The notes beneath the pieces are model-generated. The model did no database searches and had not been told where the DNA came from. It saw only the letters and a program-made list of their open reading frames with translations. The position numbers were made by a program, and so were the translations under genes. A stretch of 64,000 nucleotides of DNA from Lawsonibacter sp900766145 (GTDB lineage Bacteria; Bacillota; Clostridia; Oscillospirales; Oscillospiraceae), in NCBI RefSeq assembly GCF_030372275.1, contig NZ_JAUDDJ010000007.1. One strand, 5' to 3'. Of the stretch, positions 1-10,115 are shown piece after piece. Within the stretch, counting starts at the first letter, position 1. Each line of letters opens with the position of its first letter.

Positions 1-67
1 TTCTTCGCAGTATCAAAAGTGGCTTCAAAGCAGATAGAAATGTGGCCTGCATGAAGAGAATAAAGTG

Positions 68-91
68 GGGGCGCTCCTGTGGGAGCGCCCC
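68..91 (-). terminator. Hairpin after the AGCS symporter gene
   Basis: A perfect 10-bp inverted repeat (GGGGCGCTCC at 68-77, GGAGCGCCCC at 82-91) with a 4-nt loop lies just past the stop codon of the minus-strand symporter gene. The following T-run is weak (CACTTTATTC), so termination is likely but not certain. Confidence 0.6.
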
Positions 92-113
92 ATGTAGAAA
101 GGGAGAGAAGAAA

Positions 114-1538
<1,425 letters not shown>

Positions 1539-1559
1539 GTCGAGGTACCTCCTGTTTGT

Positions 1560-2489
1560 TTAGTCTGTTTGGCTGTCCGCGTCAAAGATGTGCAGGTGCA
1601 GCTGCTGGGACAGGTGGCGCAGCACCCGCTCTCCGGCCACACTGTTGCCCTTGCCGTCCAGGGCAGGGCCGAAGATGCCGATGCCCATCCGCCGGTCTAC
1701 CACCGACAGGATGCCGCCGCCCACGCCGCTCTTGGAGGGGATGCCCACCTGGACGGCAAAGGTGCCCGAGCCGTCATACATTCCGCAGGTGAGCATAATG
1801 GTCTTGACCACCCGGACGGTGTCGGGGGAGAGCAGGCGCTCTCCAGTGGCGGGGCAGATGCCGCCGCCGGCCAGCAGCAGGCCCAGTCCCGCCAGACTCT
1901 CTGCCGTTACGCTCAGAGAGCACATGCGTACATAAAAGTCCAGCGTCCGCTCCACGTCGCTGCGGATAACCCCCTTGTTCTCCAGCAGATAGGCGATGGC
2001 GCGGTTGCGGGAGATGTTGGACATCTCCGAGTGGTAAACCTTCTCATCCAGACCGATCTCCGGGTCCATACACAGCTTCCGGGTGAAGGCCAGCATTCGA
2101 TCAAAGGAGATCTTGGGCTCCAGGTAGCTGTCCACAGCGATGGCTCCGGCGTTGATCATGGGGTTGCTGGGGGAGCTGCCTGCCGCCTCCAGCTTGCCCA
2201 TGGCATTGAAGGCGTCCCCCGAGGGCTCCATACCCACCTGGGCAAATACGGTCTCAAAGCCGCACAGCTCCAGGGCGACGGCCAGGCTGATCACCTTGGA
2301 GATACTTTGGATACTGAAGCGCACCTTGGTATCTCCTGCGGAATACCGCCCACCGTCCGACGTAAAGACACAGGCGCCCAGGTGGTGCTTGTCCACCTTG
2401 CTCAGCTCCGGAATATAGGATGCGGTCTGTCCCAGTTCCGCCGCGGGCCTAGATGCGGCCACCGCCTGGGTAAGTACGGTCTGGATCAT
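1560..2489 (-). CDS. glsA: Glutaminase A
   Basis: The 309-residue product hydrolyses L-glutamine to glutamate and ammonia in the cytoplasm. It has the beta-lactamase-like serine fold of the GlsA family: S62-x-x-K65 (within QSISK) is the catalytic Ser/Lys pair, NPMINAGAI near 109-117 supplies a conserved Asn, and the C-terminal KSGVGGGI motif is intact. The start at 2489 is chosen over one 48 bp upstream because AAGGAGG sits just before it and the length then matches the usual 305-310 residues. It is the first gene of a probable two-gene glutamine uptake/deamidation operon with the AGCS symporter; the LysR gene upstream is a candidate regulator. Confidence 0.93.
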   Translation of the reverse strand: MIQTVLTQAVAASRPAAELGQTASYIPELSKVDKHHLGACVFTSDGGRYSAGDTKVRFSIQSISKVISLAVALELCGFETVFAQVGMEPSGDAFNAMGKLEAAGSSPSNPMINAGAIAVDSYLEPKISFDRMLAFTRKLCMDPEIGLDEKVYHSEMSNISRNRAIAYLLENKGVIRSDVERTLDFYVRMCSLSVTAESLAGLGLLLAGGGICPATGERLLSPDTVRVVKTIMLTCGMYDGSGTFAVQVGIPSKSGVGGGILSVVDRRMGIGIFGPALDGKGNSVAGERVLRHLSQQLHLHIFDADSQTD

Positions 2490-2590
2490 GGTTCTTCCTC
2501 CTTGGTTTTGACGCGTTGGCTTTCTGGCATTCAGCATAGCAGGCGGAGCGGGATTTGTATAATACGCAACTGTTTTGGCGGATATAAATA

Positions 2591-2619
2591 AAACGGATAG
2601 CGGAGACCGCTATCCGTTT
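2591..2619 (-). terminator. Rho-independent terminator of the LysR gene
   Basis: A perfect 13-bp stem (AAACGGATAGCGG and its complement, 3-nt loop) lies 2 bp beyond the LysR stop and is followed on the minus strand by TTTTATTTAT. It separates the regulator from the glutaminase operon. Confidence 0.85.
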
Positions 2620-2621
2620 GG

Positions 2622-3548
2622 TTAATTTAGTCTTGCTTTTACATTTTCTATAAATTCCTGGGTGATGTCGGACAGAGGTTCGCCCTCCATCTTTACATAA
2701 CCGAATTCAAACATGAAGTCGCAGCCGCTGATGGGCACCGACATGGCCTTGTAGCCCGCATCCTGCATCTCAAAGTCGTGGATGCCGATGCTGTAAAAGT
2801 CGCTCACTGAGATGAGACGCATCAAAGACTCCCGGTTGGAAAGATAGATCACCTTGGAGCTGTTGCCCTCCAGCCCCTGGAGCTGGGTTTCAAACAGGTT
2901 GTGGGCCAAATCGTCATACTGTCCCAGGTAGCGGATCATGCCGTAGGGGGCCAGGGCCTGAAGAGTGATGGGTTTGTGCTGGCGCACCAGGGGGTGGTTT
3001 TTGGAGATGACGATGTGGGGTTCCACATAGGCCAGACTGCGGTAGACCATCCGCTGGGAGGAGAGCAGCTTTTCCATCTCCCGGCGGCGCTTGCTGTCAA
3101 AGTGGAATACTCCCACCGTGGCACGGCCGGAAAATACGTCGTCAATGACCTCGTCGGCGTTGCCCTCATAGAGGCGGTGGGAAAAGGAGGGCTGGTCCTG
3201 GTGGTTGAGGACCACGTCGATAAAGCTCTCCATCACGTGAGAAAACTTGGTCATGGATACAGACAGGTGGTTAAATTCTGCATTTTTAATGCTGGGACGC
3301 CGCAGACAGTTCATTTCCTCCAACACCCGGGCGGCGTGCTTTAAAAACTCCTCTCCCTCGGGGGTTAGGGTCACCCCCTGATTGCTGCGGTTGAGCAGGA
3401 GATAGCCCATTTCATTTTCCAGGTCGTGGATAATTTTACCCAGATGGGGCTGGGAAATAAACAATGCCTGGGCTGCCTTGTTGATGGAACCCAGCTGGGC
3501 CACTTTAATAAAACACTCCAGATGCTTTAAATTGATATTGTATGACAT
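2622..3548 (-). CDS. LysR-family transcriptional regulator
   Basis: The 308-residue protein has an N-terminal winged HTH (residues about 5-65: LECFIKVAQLGSINKAA..., then SQPHLGKIIHDLENE) and a periplasmic-binding-protein-like effector domain. The start at 3548 begins MSYNINLKHLECF, the usual distance before the HTH, with an AAGGGGGG site upstream; an upstream start would add 23 unmatched residues. It lies just upstream of, and in line with, the glutaminase/symporter operon but is separated from it by a terminator. Inference: it controls that operon; the effector is unknown. Confidence 0.88.
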   Translation of the reverse strand: MSYNINLKHLECFIKVAQLGSINKAAQALFISQPHLGKIIHDLENEMGYLLLNRSNQGVTLTPEGEEFLKHAARVLEEMNCLRRPSIKNAEFNHLSVSMTKFSHVMESFIDVVLNHQDQPSFSHRLYEGNADEVIDDVFSGRATVGVFHFDSKRRREMEKLLSSQRMVYRSLAYVEPHIVISKNHPLVRQHKPITLQALAPYGMIRYLGQYDDLAHNLFETQLQGLEGNSSKVIYLSNRESLMRLISVSDFYSIGIHDFEMQDAGYKAMSVPISGCDFMFEFGYVKMEGEPLSDITQEFIENVKARLN

Positions 3549-3662
3549 CTCGAACTGCCCCCCTTGGAAAAAGGATGACTTGGATTTTATCGGCGAAATT
3601 ATATCACTTTCCAACAAAAAACACCAGGCGCTCGCTATTGCTATTTGTGATAAGCGTCATTT

Positions 3663-4817
3663 CTATGGGTTATTTCCATTGGGCAGAGAGCCGTGCTCCG
3701 CATCTAAAAATTGCATGGCAATATAGAGTATGGCGGCGTCCCGGGGGCGGCGCAGGTCGTAGCCGGTATACTGGGCCAGCTTGCCCATGCGGTAGCGGAA
3801 GGTATTCTTATGTACATGGATGCACTGGGCAGCCTGTTCAATGTTGCCTTCGCAGCGAAAATACAGCATCAGACACTCTAACAGCTCCGGGCGCTCATCC
3901 TGGGGAATGGCCTCAAACATGGCCTGACACAGATCCCGTTTCACTTTAGGCTCCAAATTCTGAAGCACAAAATCCAGGGAGATACCGCTGTATTCCAGCA
4001 GGGTGTGGCCCTTGGCTGCCGCCCGGGCGGCAATTTTGGCCTCGTTATAGCAGCGGCGGATGTCTTCCGGACCACGGGACAGGGAGCTAAGGCCACCGCT
4101 GAGGGAGACCTCGTAAAAGCTCTCTGCTGCCTGCTGAAAGCGTTTGAGCACATCCAGGGCCTTCTGTCTGGGACCAAATACCAGCAGCAGACGGCGGTTG
4201 ACCACGGCGCACAGGGCCTGCTCTTCCTGCTGCTCTTCCTGCAGGTAGCGCTGAGCCATCTGCAGCAGGCGGCCGCTGTGCAGCTCCGGGGGCTGGGCGC
4301 TGCCCCGGGGCTCATATTCCAGAATAGCGATGCGCTTGGGCTCCCGGATGTCGATATCCAGCAGAGCGCCCCGCTCGGCAAAGGCGGACCAGTCCAGATC
4401 CCGGGCAAAGAGCCACTCCTCCAGAAACAGGCTCCGGGCCTGCTCCACCAGCACGCTCTGCTCCTGCTGATGGATGGTGGTCAGCAGGATCTCGGTCATC
4501 TTTTTTACAATGGCGCCAAAGTCCCGCACCGCATCCGGCGGCCCGGTGATGCCGATGACCCCCTCGCAGTTTCCCTCCACATAGATGGGCAAATTTACCC
4601 CCTGCTGAGCGCCGGGCCCCTCCTCTCCGGCGGCCACCTCCAGCACCGGAAGCTGGCGCTCCAGAATTTCTTTGGCGATGGTGTGCAGCTGGCCGATCCG
4701 CTTGGGATCGGTGCTGGCCAGAATGGTGCCGGTGCGGTCCATGATATTGACGTCCCGGCCGATGGTCTCCTTGATTTCTTCCACGATCCGCATCCCGTTC
4801 TCTTTGGTCAGGAACAT
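3663..4817 (-). CDS. CdaR/PucR-type transcriptional regulator (sugar diacid regulator family)
   Basis: The 384-residue protein has an N-terminal putative sugar-diacid recognition domain (about 1-135), a degenerate GGDEF-like middle (about 150-290) and a C-terminal PucR-type HTH (about 320-375, with the conserved HVHKNTFRYRMGKL). CdaR relatives activate glycerate, glucarate or galactarate genes. It is divergent from the 2-hydroxyacid dehydrogenase gene at 4939 with a 121-bp shared promoter region. Inference: it senses a hydroxy acid such as glycerate and controls that dehydrogenase. Confidence 0.87.
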   Translation of the reverse strand: MFLTKENGMRIVEEIKETIGRDVNIMDRTGTILASTDPKRIGQLHTIAKEILERQLPVLEVAAGEEGPGAQQGVNLPIYVEGNCEGVIGITGPPDAVRDFGAIVKKMTEILLTTIHQQEQSVLVEQARSLFLEEWLFARDLDWSAFAERGALLDIDIREPKRIAILEYEPRGSAQPPELHSGRLLQMAQRYLQEEQQEEQALCAVVNRRLLLVFGPRQKALDVLKRFQQAAESFYEVSLSGGLSSLSRGPEDIRRCYNEAKIAARAAAKGHTLLEYSGISLDFVLQNLEPKVKRDLCQAMFEAIPQDERPELLECLMLYFRCEGNIEQAAQCIHVHKNTFRYRMGKLAQYTGYDLRRPRDAAILYIAMQFLDAEHGSLPNGNNP

Positions 4818-4938
4818 GGCGATCTCCCCTCTGAGATTTGTATTTCATATAAAAATTTTATCTCACTTTTGGCCCAAATACAAGAATGGGTTTGCTATAT
4901 TGAACATAAGAAAACAAAACATCAAGGAGGAACTTGGA

Positions 4939-5904
4939 ATGAAAATCGTAGTTCTGGATGGATATACTGAAAATCCCGGCGATCTGAGCTGGAGCGCCCT
5001 GGAGGCCCTGGGCGACGTGACCGTGTATGACCGCACCTCCTATGTGGATGCTCCCATCATTGCCGAGCGCATCGGCGATGCCGAGGTGGTCATCACCAAC
5101 AAGACCCCCATCACCAAGGAGACCATCGACAAGTGCCCCAACATGAAGCTGATCGCCTTCCTGGCTACCGGCTACAACGTGGCTGACTATAACTACGCCA
5201 AGGAGAAGGGCGTGCTGGTGTGCAACGTGCCCACCTACGGCACCGCCTGCGTGGGTCAGTACGCCATCGCCCTGCTGCTGGAGGTGTGCCACCACATCGG
5301 CCACCACGCCCAGACCGTGAAGGAGGGCAAGTGGGCCAATCACATCGACTGGTGCTACTGGGATTACCCCCTCATCGAGCTGGACGGCAAGACTGCCGGT
5401 GTTATCGGCTTTGGCCGCATCGGCCAGACCACCGGCCGCATTGCCAAGGCCATGGGCATGAAGGTTCTGGCTTACGACCTGTATCCCAACGACTCCGGCA
5501 AGGCCATCGCCGAGTATGTGGATCTGGACACCCTGCTGGCCCAGTCCGACGTGGTGTTCCTGCACTGCAACCTGACCGCCGACAATGAGAAGATGATCAA
5601 CAAGGCCAACATCGCCAAGATGAAGGACGGCGCTATCCTGATCAACAACTCCCGCGGTCAGCTCATCGACGAGCAGGACGTGACCGACGCCCTGAAGTCC
5701 GGCAAGCTGGCGGCCGCCGGCCTGGACGTGGTGTACACCGAGCCCATCAAGGCGGACAACCCCCTGCTCACTGCCCCCAACTGCATCATCACTCCCCATA
5801 TGTCCTGGGGCGCCAAGGAGGCCCGCCAGCGCATCATGGATATTACCGTGGACAACGTGAAGGCTTACCTGGACGGCAGCCCCATCAACGTTGTAAATAA
5901 ATAA
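4939..5904 (+). CDS. D-isomer-specific 2-hydroxyacid dehydrogenase (glycerate/hydroxypyruvate reductase-like)
   Basis: A 321-residue NAD(P)-dependent dehydrogenase reducing 2-oxo acids to D-2-hydroxy acids. Seen: Rossmann motif GFGRIG at 157-162 with D180 at the end of the second strand (suggesting NAD), and the catalytic triad R239 (NNSRG), E268 and H287 (TPHMSWG). The start is fixed by AAGGAGG 9 bp upstream; the open frame extends 89 codons further but lies over the divergent promoter. The product resembles glycerate dehydrogenase, which fits reduction of glyoxylate or hydroxypyruvate from allantoin breakdown (inference). A strong terminator follows. Confidence 0.88.
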   Translation: MKIVVLDGYTENPGDLSWSALEALGDVTVYDRTSYVDAPIIAERIGDAEVVITNKTPITKETIDKCPNMKLIAFLATGYNVADYNYAKEKGVLVCNVPTYGTACVGQYAIALLLEVCHHIGHHAQTVKEGKWANHIDWCYWDYPLIELDGKTAGVIGFGRIGQTTGRIAKAMGMKVLAYDLYPNDSGKAIAEYVDLDTLLAQSDVVFLHCNLTADNEKMINKANIAKMKDGAILINNSRGQLIDEQDVTDALKSGKLAAAGLDVVYTEPIKADNPLLTAPNCIITPHMSWGAKEARQRIMDITVDNVKAYLDGSPINVVNK

Positions 5905-5930
5905 CCGTTTTCCTTCCCATGTAACCTACC

Positions 5931-5981
5931 AAAGAGCACACCCCCTGAGCCGGAGATTCCGGTTTGGGGGGTGTGCTCTTT
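5931..5981 (+). terminator. Terminator of the dehydrogenase gene
   Basis: A long imperfect hairpin: AAAGAGCACACCCCC (5931-5945) pairs with the GGGGGGTGTGCTCTTT arm (5966-5981), with a smaller CCGGA/TCCGG stem inside. It lies 26 bp after the stop codon. Confidence 0.85.
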
Positions 5982-6196
5982 GCGTTATGCTTGGAAAAAT
6001 GCTGGGCACAAGTCCGTCAACATGCATTTTTGGGACAAAGAAGAGACCAGACCGCCGCAGAGAAATTTGGATTCTGCGGCGGTTTTTTGTTATTTTCTGC
6101 GCGAACGGGGGCTATTTGCAGAAAAACGGGCAAAGAATACGTTCACCATGAAATTGTGCAAAACAGAAGAAAACGCAAAGAAGGAAAAAGTTTTGC
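5982..6196 (+). other. Intergenic stretch with a second terminator
   Basis: No coding region is seen here. It contains a second hairpin, ACCGCCGCAGA (6051-6061) with TCTGCGGCGGT (6073-6083), followed by TTTTTT, so a short transcript could end there. The only reading frames are short and lack ribosome sites. Confidence 0.5.
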
Positions 6197-6225
6197 TTGA
6201 CAAAAGAGCCAGCACGAAATATTAT
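6197..6225 (+). promoter_or_regulatory. Sigma-A promoter of the racemase/symporter/amidohydrolase operon
   Basis: TTGACA (6197-6202), a 17-bp spacer and TATTAT (6220-6225) lie 55 bp before the racemase start. The -35 is consensus and the -10 is one mismatch off. Confidence 0.8.
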
Positions 6226-6279
6226 ATATTCAACAATAAGGAACACGTTCAAATATTATGAACACACCTAGAGAGGACG

Positions 6280-6927
6280 ATGACGGTGAAGATCTTGATT
6301 ATCAACCCCAACAGCGATGAAGAAACCGAGAAGCTGATCCAGCGGGTGGCCGAGGATTTTTTGCAGGGACGTGCCCAAGCGGATGTGGTGTCCATGCAGT
6401 CTGCCCCCAAACTGATCGTCACGTATGAGGATCAGGCGGTATCTGCCACAGAGCTGATCCAGGTGGTGCGGAGCAAAAAGGACGACTACGACGGATTTGT
6501 GGTAGCCTGCCATGGAGATCCCAATCTGGACCTGGTTCAGGAGCTCACCGGAAAGCCTACATACGGCATTGCCCAGGCCTCCATGAAGATGGCGGCTATG
6601 ACGGGAAACTTTGCCGTGCTTACCCCTTCGGAGAAGATCATCCCCAAAAAGTTTGCGCTGGCCCGGAAGTACCACTGCCAGGAGCAGCTGAAGCTGGTTC
6701 AGGTAAGTAAGGGCAACCGCAAGGAGGACCTGCTGGAGGCAGGAAAAGAAGCGCTGAAGACACCGGGGGTGCAAGCCATCGTACTGGGATGCGCAAACTA
6801 TGCCGGCAGCAGCGGCTGGCTGGAAAAGCGGCTGGGTGTTCCAGTTGTGGACGGTTTGACATGGGCGCTGGCCCTGGTGGAAAGCGAGGCCCGGATTCAG
6901 GCATACAACCAAAAAGAGGCGGAATAA
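6280..6927 (+). CDS. Asp/Glu/hydantoin (allantoin) racemase family protein
   Basis: The 215-residue protein belongs to the cofactor-independent two-cysteine racemases. Both catalytic cysteines are visible: C77 in VACHGDP and C171 in LGCANYAG. The N-terminal LIINPNSDEET is typical of hydantoin/allantoin racemases (HyuE/HpxA). It is the first gene of an operon with a symporter, a cyclic amidohydrolase and an M20 amidohydrolase, so it probably interconverts the enantiomers of the ring substrate (allantoin or a 5-substituted hydantoin). The choice between those substrates is not settled by sequence. Confidence 0.85.
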   Translation: MTVKILIINPNSDEETEKLIQRVAEDFLQGRAQADVVSMQSAPKLIVTYEDQAVSATELIQVVRSKKDDYDGFVVACHGDPNLDLVQELTGKPTYGIAQASMKMAAMTGNFAVLTPSEKIIPKKFALARKYHCQEQLKLVQVSKGNRKEDLLEAGKEALKTPGVQAIVLGCANYAGSSGWLEKRLGVPVVDGLTWALALVESEARIQAYNQKEAE

Positions 6928-7035
6928 ATCAAAGGCTGACGAAAGAACAGGGAGGGGAGGTAAAAAGTTCCAGAGATATACTCCGCCATTACATTTCAAA
7001 CATTCCAAATTCAAAAAGACTAGGAGAGAAACATT

Positions 7036-7137
7036 ATGGGTGCTAGTGTTAGTTTGATCTTGATGTGGTTGTTTTTCTTTTTCTTAGCGCTGTTTCCCGC
7101 AATCTATACCTTGACGAAGGGGAGAAATAAGAAATGA
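7036..7137 (+). CDS. 33-residue membrane peptide, probable symporter small accessory subunit
   Basis: A start codon with an AGGAGA site opens a 33-codon frame: a short polar N-terminus, one hydrophobic segment (about residues 5-24, rich in Leu and Phe) and a basic tail ending TKGRNKK. Its stop overlaps the symporter start (ATGA), a translational-coupling arrangement. Small one-helix partners encoded immediately before Na+ symporters are known in several bacteria; by position and form this is one (inference). It is easily missed by gene finders because of its length. Confidence 0.75.
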   Translation: MGASVSLILMWLFFFFLALFPAIYTLTKGRNKK

Positions 7138-8570
7138 ATCCGAATGTAATTTATCTGACCGTTGTTATTTTGTTCATGGTTGCCCTGCTGGTCATCGGCA
7201 TGCTGATCTCCAGAGGCGTTAAGAACCAGAAAGACTGGATGGTAGCCGGTAAGTCGCTGGGCATGCTGCCCATGGCGGGTACCTATTTTGCCACCATCGT
7301 AAGTGCCGCTTCCATCGTCAGCTATATGGGCTATTATTATCTCAAGGGCTGGCCCGGCGTATGGAACTGCGCAGGAACCTTCCTGACCTCCTTCCTGGCC
7401 TGTCTGTGGTTTGCCAAGCGTCTGCGCAAGGCGGGCTGTGATACCCTTCCCGAATATATTGCCAGCCGGTACGGCAAGCAGCTGGCCATGCCCGCCTCCG
7501 TGCTGATCCTGGTTTGTACCATCGCTCTGCTGGCTGCTCAGGTCACCGGCGGCATCGTGGTGCTGCAGTCCTTTGTTGACTGGAACAACGTGACCTGCTG
7601 CATCGTACTTCTGGTCGTGTTCCTGGCCTTCACCGCCATGGGCGGCATGAAGGCAGTGGCCTGGACCGATACCATCTGCTCCTTTGTGATCATCATCGGC
7701 GTGTGGGTCATGGCCGTGGAGTTCCTGGGCGAGATCGGCGGCTTCACCGCCATGAACGAGCAGGTCGCTGCCATCAACCCCGGCTTTGTTGAGGCCTTCA
7801 GCGTGGAGATTCCCCCGCTGACCGCTCTGTCCTGGGTGGTGACCTGGGGCATCTGCAACTTCGGCGCTCCCCAGTTTATTGCCCGTTTCTTCTCTGCTGA
7901 GAGCCCTGAGATCGCCTCCCGCTCCCAGGGACTGACCGGCATCGGCCTGCTGCTGTTCTACATCCCCCTGTCCATCATCGGTATCGGCGGCATGCTGCTG
8001 GTGCCCGGCATTGAGAATCAGGACCAAGTCTTTACCACTCTGGTAACCACCAAGCTGTCCCCCATCATGGGCGCCGTCCTGTTTGCCGCTGTGGTGGCCG
8101 CCATTATTTCCACCGCGGACTCCCTGCTTCTGCTGGCTGCCTCCACCTTCAGCAACGACATCTATGCCAAGATTAAGCCCAATGTGTCCGATACCCAGCT
8201 GCTGAAAGTGTCCCGTATCGCCACCGTGATCATCGGCATCGGCGGCGTGTCCCTCACCTTCTTCCTGAATGAGGCCATTCAGTTCATCCAGGCCAGAGCG
8301 GTCACCCTGATGGGCGCCGCCATGGCAATCCTCACCATGGTGGGTGTTGTTTGGAAGGGTGCCAACCGCACCGGCGCTGCCGCCAGCATGATCGCCGGCT
8401 TTATCACCGCCTGCATCTGGTACGCTCTGGGCCAGCCCGGCGGAGTCATGGCTGCTCTGCCCGCAGTTATCGTGGCCTTTGTGGTTCTGATCGTGGTCAG
8501 CAAGGTCACCGCTCCTCCTCCCGCTGAGGTGGTGGAGAAGTTCTTCCCGGAAGAAGTAAAAGGAAAATAA
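7134..8570 (+). CDS. Sodium:solute symporter (SSS) family permease
   Basis: A 478-residue membrane protein with about 13 hydrophobic segments. SSS features include the N-terminal MLISRGVKNQKDWMVAGKSLG and the conserved region after TM2 (ATIVSAASIVSYMGYYYLKGWPGVW). Family members import sugars, carboxylates, proline, pantothenate, hydantoins or allantoin with Na+. It starts within the stop of the 33-residue peptide gene and sits between the racemase and amidohydrolase genes, so it most likely imports the ring compound those enzymes use (inference). Confidence 0.9.
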   Translation: MNPNVIYLTVVILFMVALLVIGMLISRGVKNQKDWMVAGKSLGMLPMAGTYFATIVSAASIVSYMGYYYLKGWPGVWNCAGTFLTSFLACLWFAKRLRKAGCDTLPEYIASRYGKQLAMPASVLILVCTIALLAAQVTGGIVVLQSFVDWNNVTCCIVLLVVFLAFTAMGGMKAVAWTDTICSFVIIIGVWVMAVEFLGEIGGFTAMNEQVAAINPGFVEAFSVEIPPLTALSWVVTWGICNFGAPQFIARFFSAESPEIASRSQGLTGIGLLLFYIPLSIIGIGGMLLVPGIENQDQVFTTLVTTKLSPIMGAVLFAAVVAAIISTADSLLLLAASTFSNDIYAKIKPNVSDTQLLKVSRIATVIIGIGGVSLTFFLNEAIQFIQARAVTLMGAAMAILTMVGVVWKGANRTGAAASMIAGFITACIWYALGQPGGVMAALPAVIVAFVVLIVVSKVTAPPPAEVVEKFFPEEVKGK

Positions 8571-8597
8571 ACAACGAAACAAGTGAGCTTTGTTTTT

Positions 8598-8624
8598 GGC
8601 AGGGAGGCCTGAGGCCTCCCTGCC
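8598..8624 (+). terminator. Intra-operon hairpin between symporter and amidohydrolase genes
   Basis: A perfect 12-bp stem (GGCAGGGAGGCC / GGCCTCCCTGCC, 3-nt loop) 28 bp after the symporter stop lacks a T-run. It may be a partial terminator or an mRNA-stabilising structure setting relative expression. Confidence 0.55.
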
Positions 8625-8660
8625 AAGAAGGACGGAATGAATAAAAAGGAGAAGATTAAC

Positions 8661-10049
8661 ATGTTGGATCTGGCAGTAGTAAACGGTCTTGTTTTTGTTG
8701 AGGGCGGCTTCCGCAAGGCGGATGTAGGTATCCAGGACGGTAAGTTTGCGCTGGTAGGCGCGCCCGGCAGCCTGCCCGAGGCGAAGCGTACCATCGATGC
8801 GGCTGGCAAGTATGTCCTGCCCGGCGGCATTGATACCCATGTGCATTATCGTGACCCCGGCCACGCCGAGCGTGAGACCTTCCAGGTCGGTACCCGGGCT
8901 GCTGCGGCCGGCGGCTGCACCACCTTCTTTGAGCATCCCATTTCCATTCCTCCCCAGTACAATGCGGAGATCTTACATAACCGTCTGGACCTGTGCAAGA
9001 AGGGCAGCTGCGTAGACTACTGCTTCTACGGCGCGGCCGGCGGCGAGTTCCCCGAGGAGATCGTGCCCCTGTCTAAGGAGGGCGTGGTGGCCTATAAGAC
9101 CTTCCTGCACCAGGCTCCCGAGGGCCGCGACGCGGAGTTCAAGGGCCTGACCAGCGCCAACAACGCGGAGCTTATGCGGGCTCTAGAGGAAGTGAAGAAG
9201 ACCGGCCTGCCTCTGGCTGCCCACGCCGAGGACAACGAGCTGGTTACCGGCAACATCAAGCGCCTGCGCGCTGAGGGCCGCACCTATCCTCTGGCCCACT
9301 GTGAGTCCCGTCCTCCCATCGTTGAGGTGGAGGCCATTGCCAAGATGCTGCGCTTCGGCAAGGAGACCGGCTGCCCTGTGGAGCTGGTGCATGTGTCCAC
9401 CTGCGGCGCCATGGAGCTGGCCAAGAAGGCCAAGCAGGAGGGCCAGACGGTCTACGTGGAGACCTGCCCCCACTATCTGCTGCTGGATGAGAGCTACGTG
9501 GAGAAGTACGGCGCCTACGCCAAGTGCAACCCCGCGCTGCGCAAGAAGGAAGAGATCGACAAGCTGTGGGATTACGTCAATGACGGCACCGTGGACTTCA
9601 TCGGCAGCGACCACAGCCCCTACCTGGTCTCCGAGAAGGAGAAGAGCCCCGACGACATCTTTGTGGCTCCCTCCGGCTTCCCCGGCATCGACCTGCGCCT
9701 GCCCCTCATGCTGACCGAGGCCAAGAAGGGCCGCGTGTCCATGGAGCGTGTGGTGGAGCTGCTGTGCGTCAATCCCGCCAAGTGCTTCAACATCTTCCCC
9801 CAGAAGGGCACCATCTCCGCCGGAGCGGACGGCGACCTGGTCATTGTGGATATGAATAAGGAATATGAGTTTGATGCCAAGAACAGCTACTCCCAGGCCC
9901 GTGATATCATGAAGGTGTTCCAGGGCTGGAAGCTGGGCTGCAGCGTGGACTACACCGTGGTGCGCGGCCGCGTGGTCGTGGAGAACGGCGTGGTGGACGA
10001 GAGTGCGGCCGGCTGGGGCGAGTTCGTGCGTCCCAATAGCGCGAAGTAA
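8661..10049 (+). CDS. Allantoinase/dihydroorotase-type cyclic amidohydrolase
   Basis: A 462-residue metal-dependent amidohydrolase opening a cyclic ureide ring. Seen: metal ligands H60 and H62 in DTHVHYRDPGH, the carboxylated lysine K146 (VAYKTF), H188 (AHAED), HVST and GSDHSPYL. The HVHxRDPG form followed by GTRAAAAGG is that of allantoinases rather than classical hydantoinases (which have HTHL), so allantoin or a related ureide is favoured. The start at 8661 is preferred because AAAAGGAG precedes it; an upstream ATG at 8637 has a weaker site. It works with the racemase and M20 hydrolase. Confidence 0.88.
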   Translation: MLDLAVVNGLVFVEGGFRKADVGIQDGKFALVGAPGSLPEAKRTIDAAGKYVLPGGIDTHVHYRDPGHAERETFQVGTRAAAAGGCTTFFEHPISIPPQYNAEILHNRLDLCKKGSCVDYCFYGAAGGEFPEEIVPLSKEGVVAYKTFLHQAPEGRDAEFKGLTSANNAELMRALEEVKKTGLPLAAHAEDNELVTGNIKRLRAEGRTYPLAHCESRPPIVEVEAIAKMLRFGKETGCPVELVHVSTCGAMELAKKAKQEGQTVYVETCPHYLLLDESYVEKYGAYAKCNPALRKKEEIDKLWDYVNDGTVDFIGSDHSPYLVSEKEKSPDDIFVAPSGFPGIDLRLPLMLTEAKKGRVSMERVVELLCVNPAKCFNIFPQKGTISAGADGDLVIVDMNKEYEFDAKNSYSQARDIMKVFQGWKLGCSVDYTVVRGRVVVENGVVDESAAGWGEFVRPNSAK

Positions 10050-10115
10050 GGCTTGGTCGATTCAAAGTAGGAGCGTTGTCCCCTTCTTTCAGCGCCAAGG
10101 GAAAGGTGATTTGAG

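Noticed and set aside
7104..8936. A 610-codon minus-strand frame
   Set aside because: Antisense to the SSS symporter and the start of the amidohydrolase; His/Gly/Asp-rich shadow composition.
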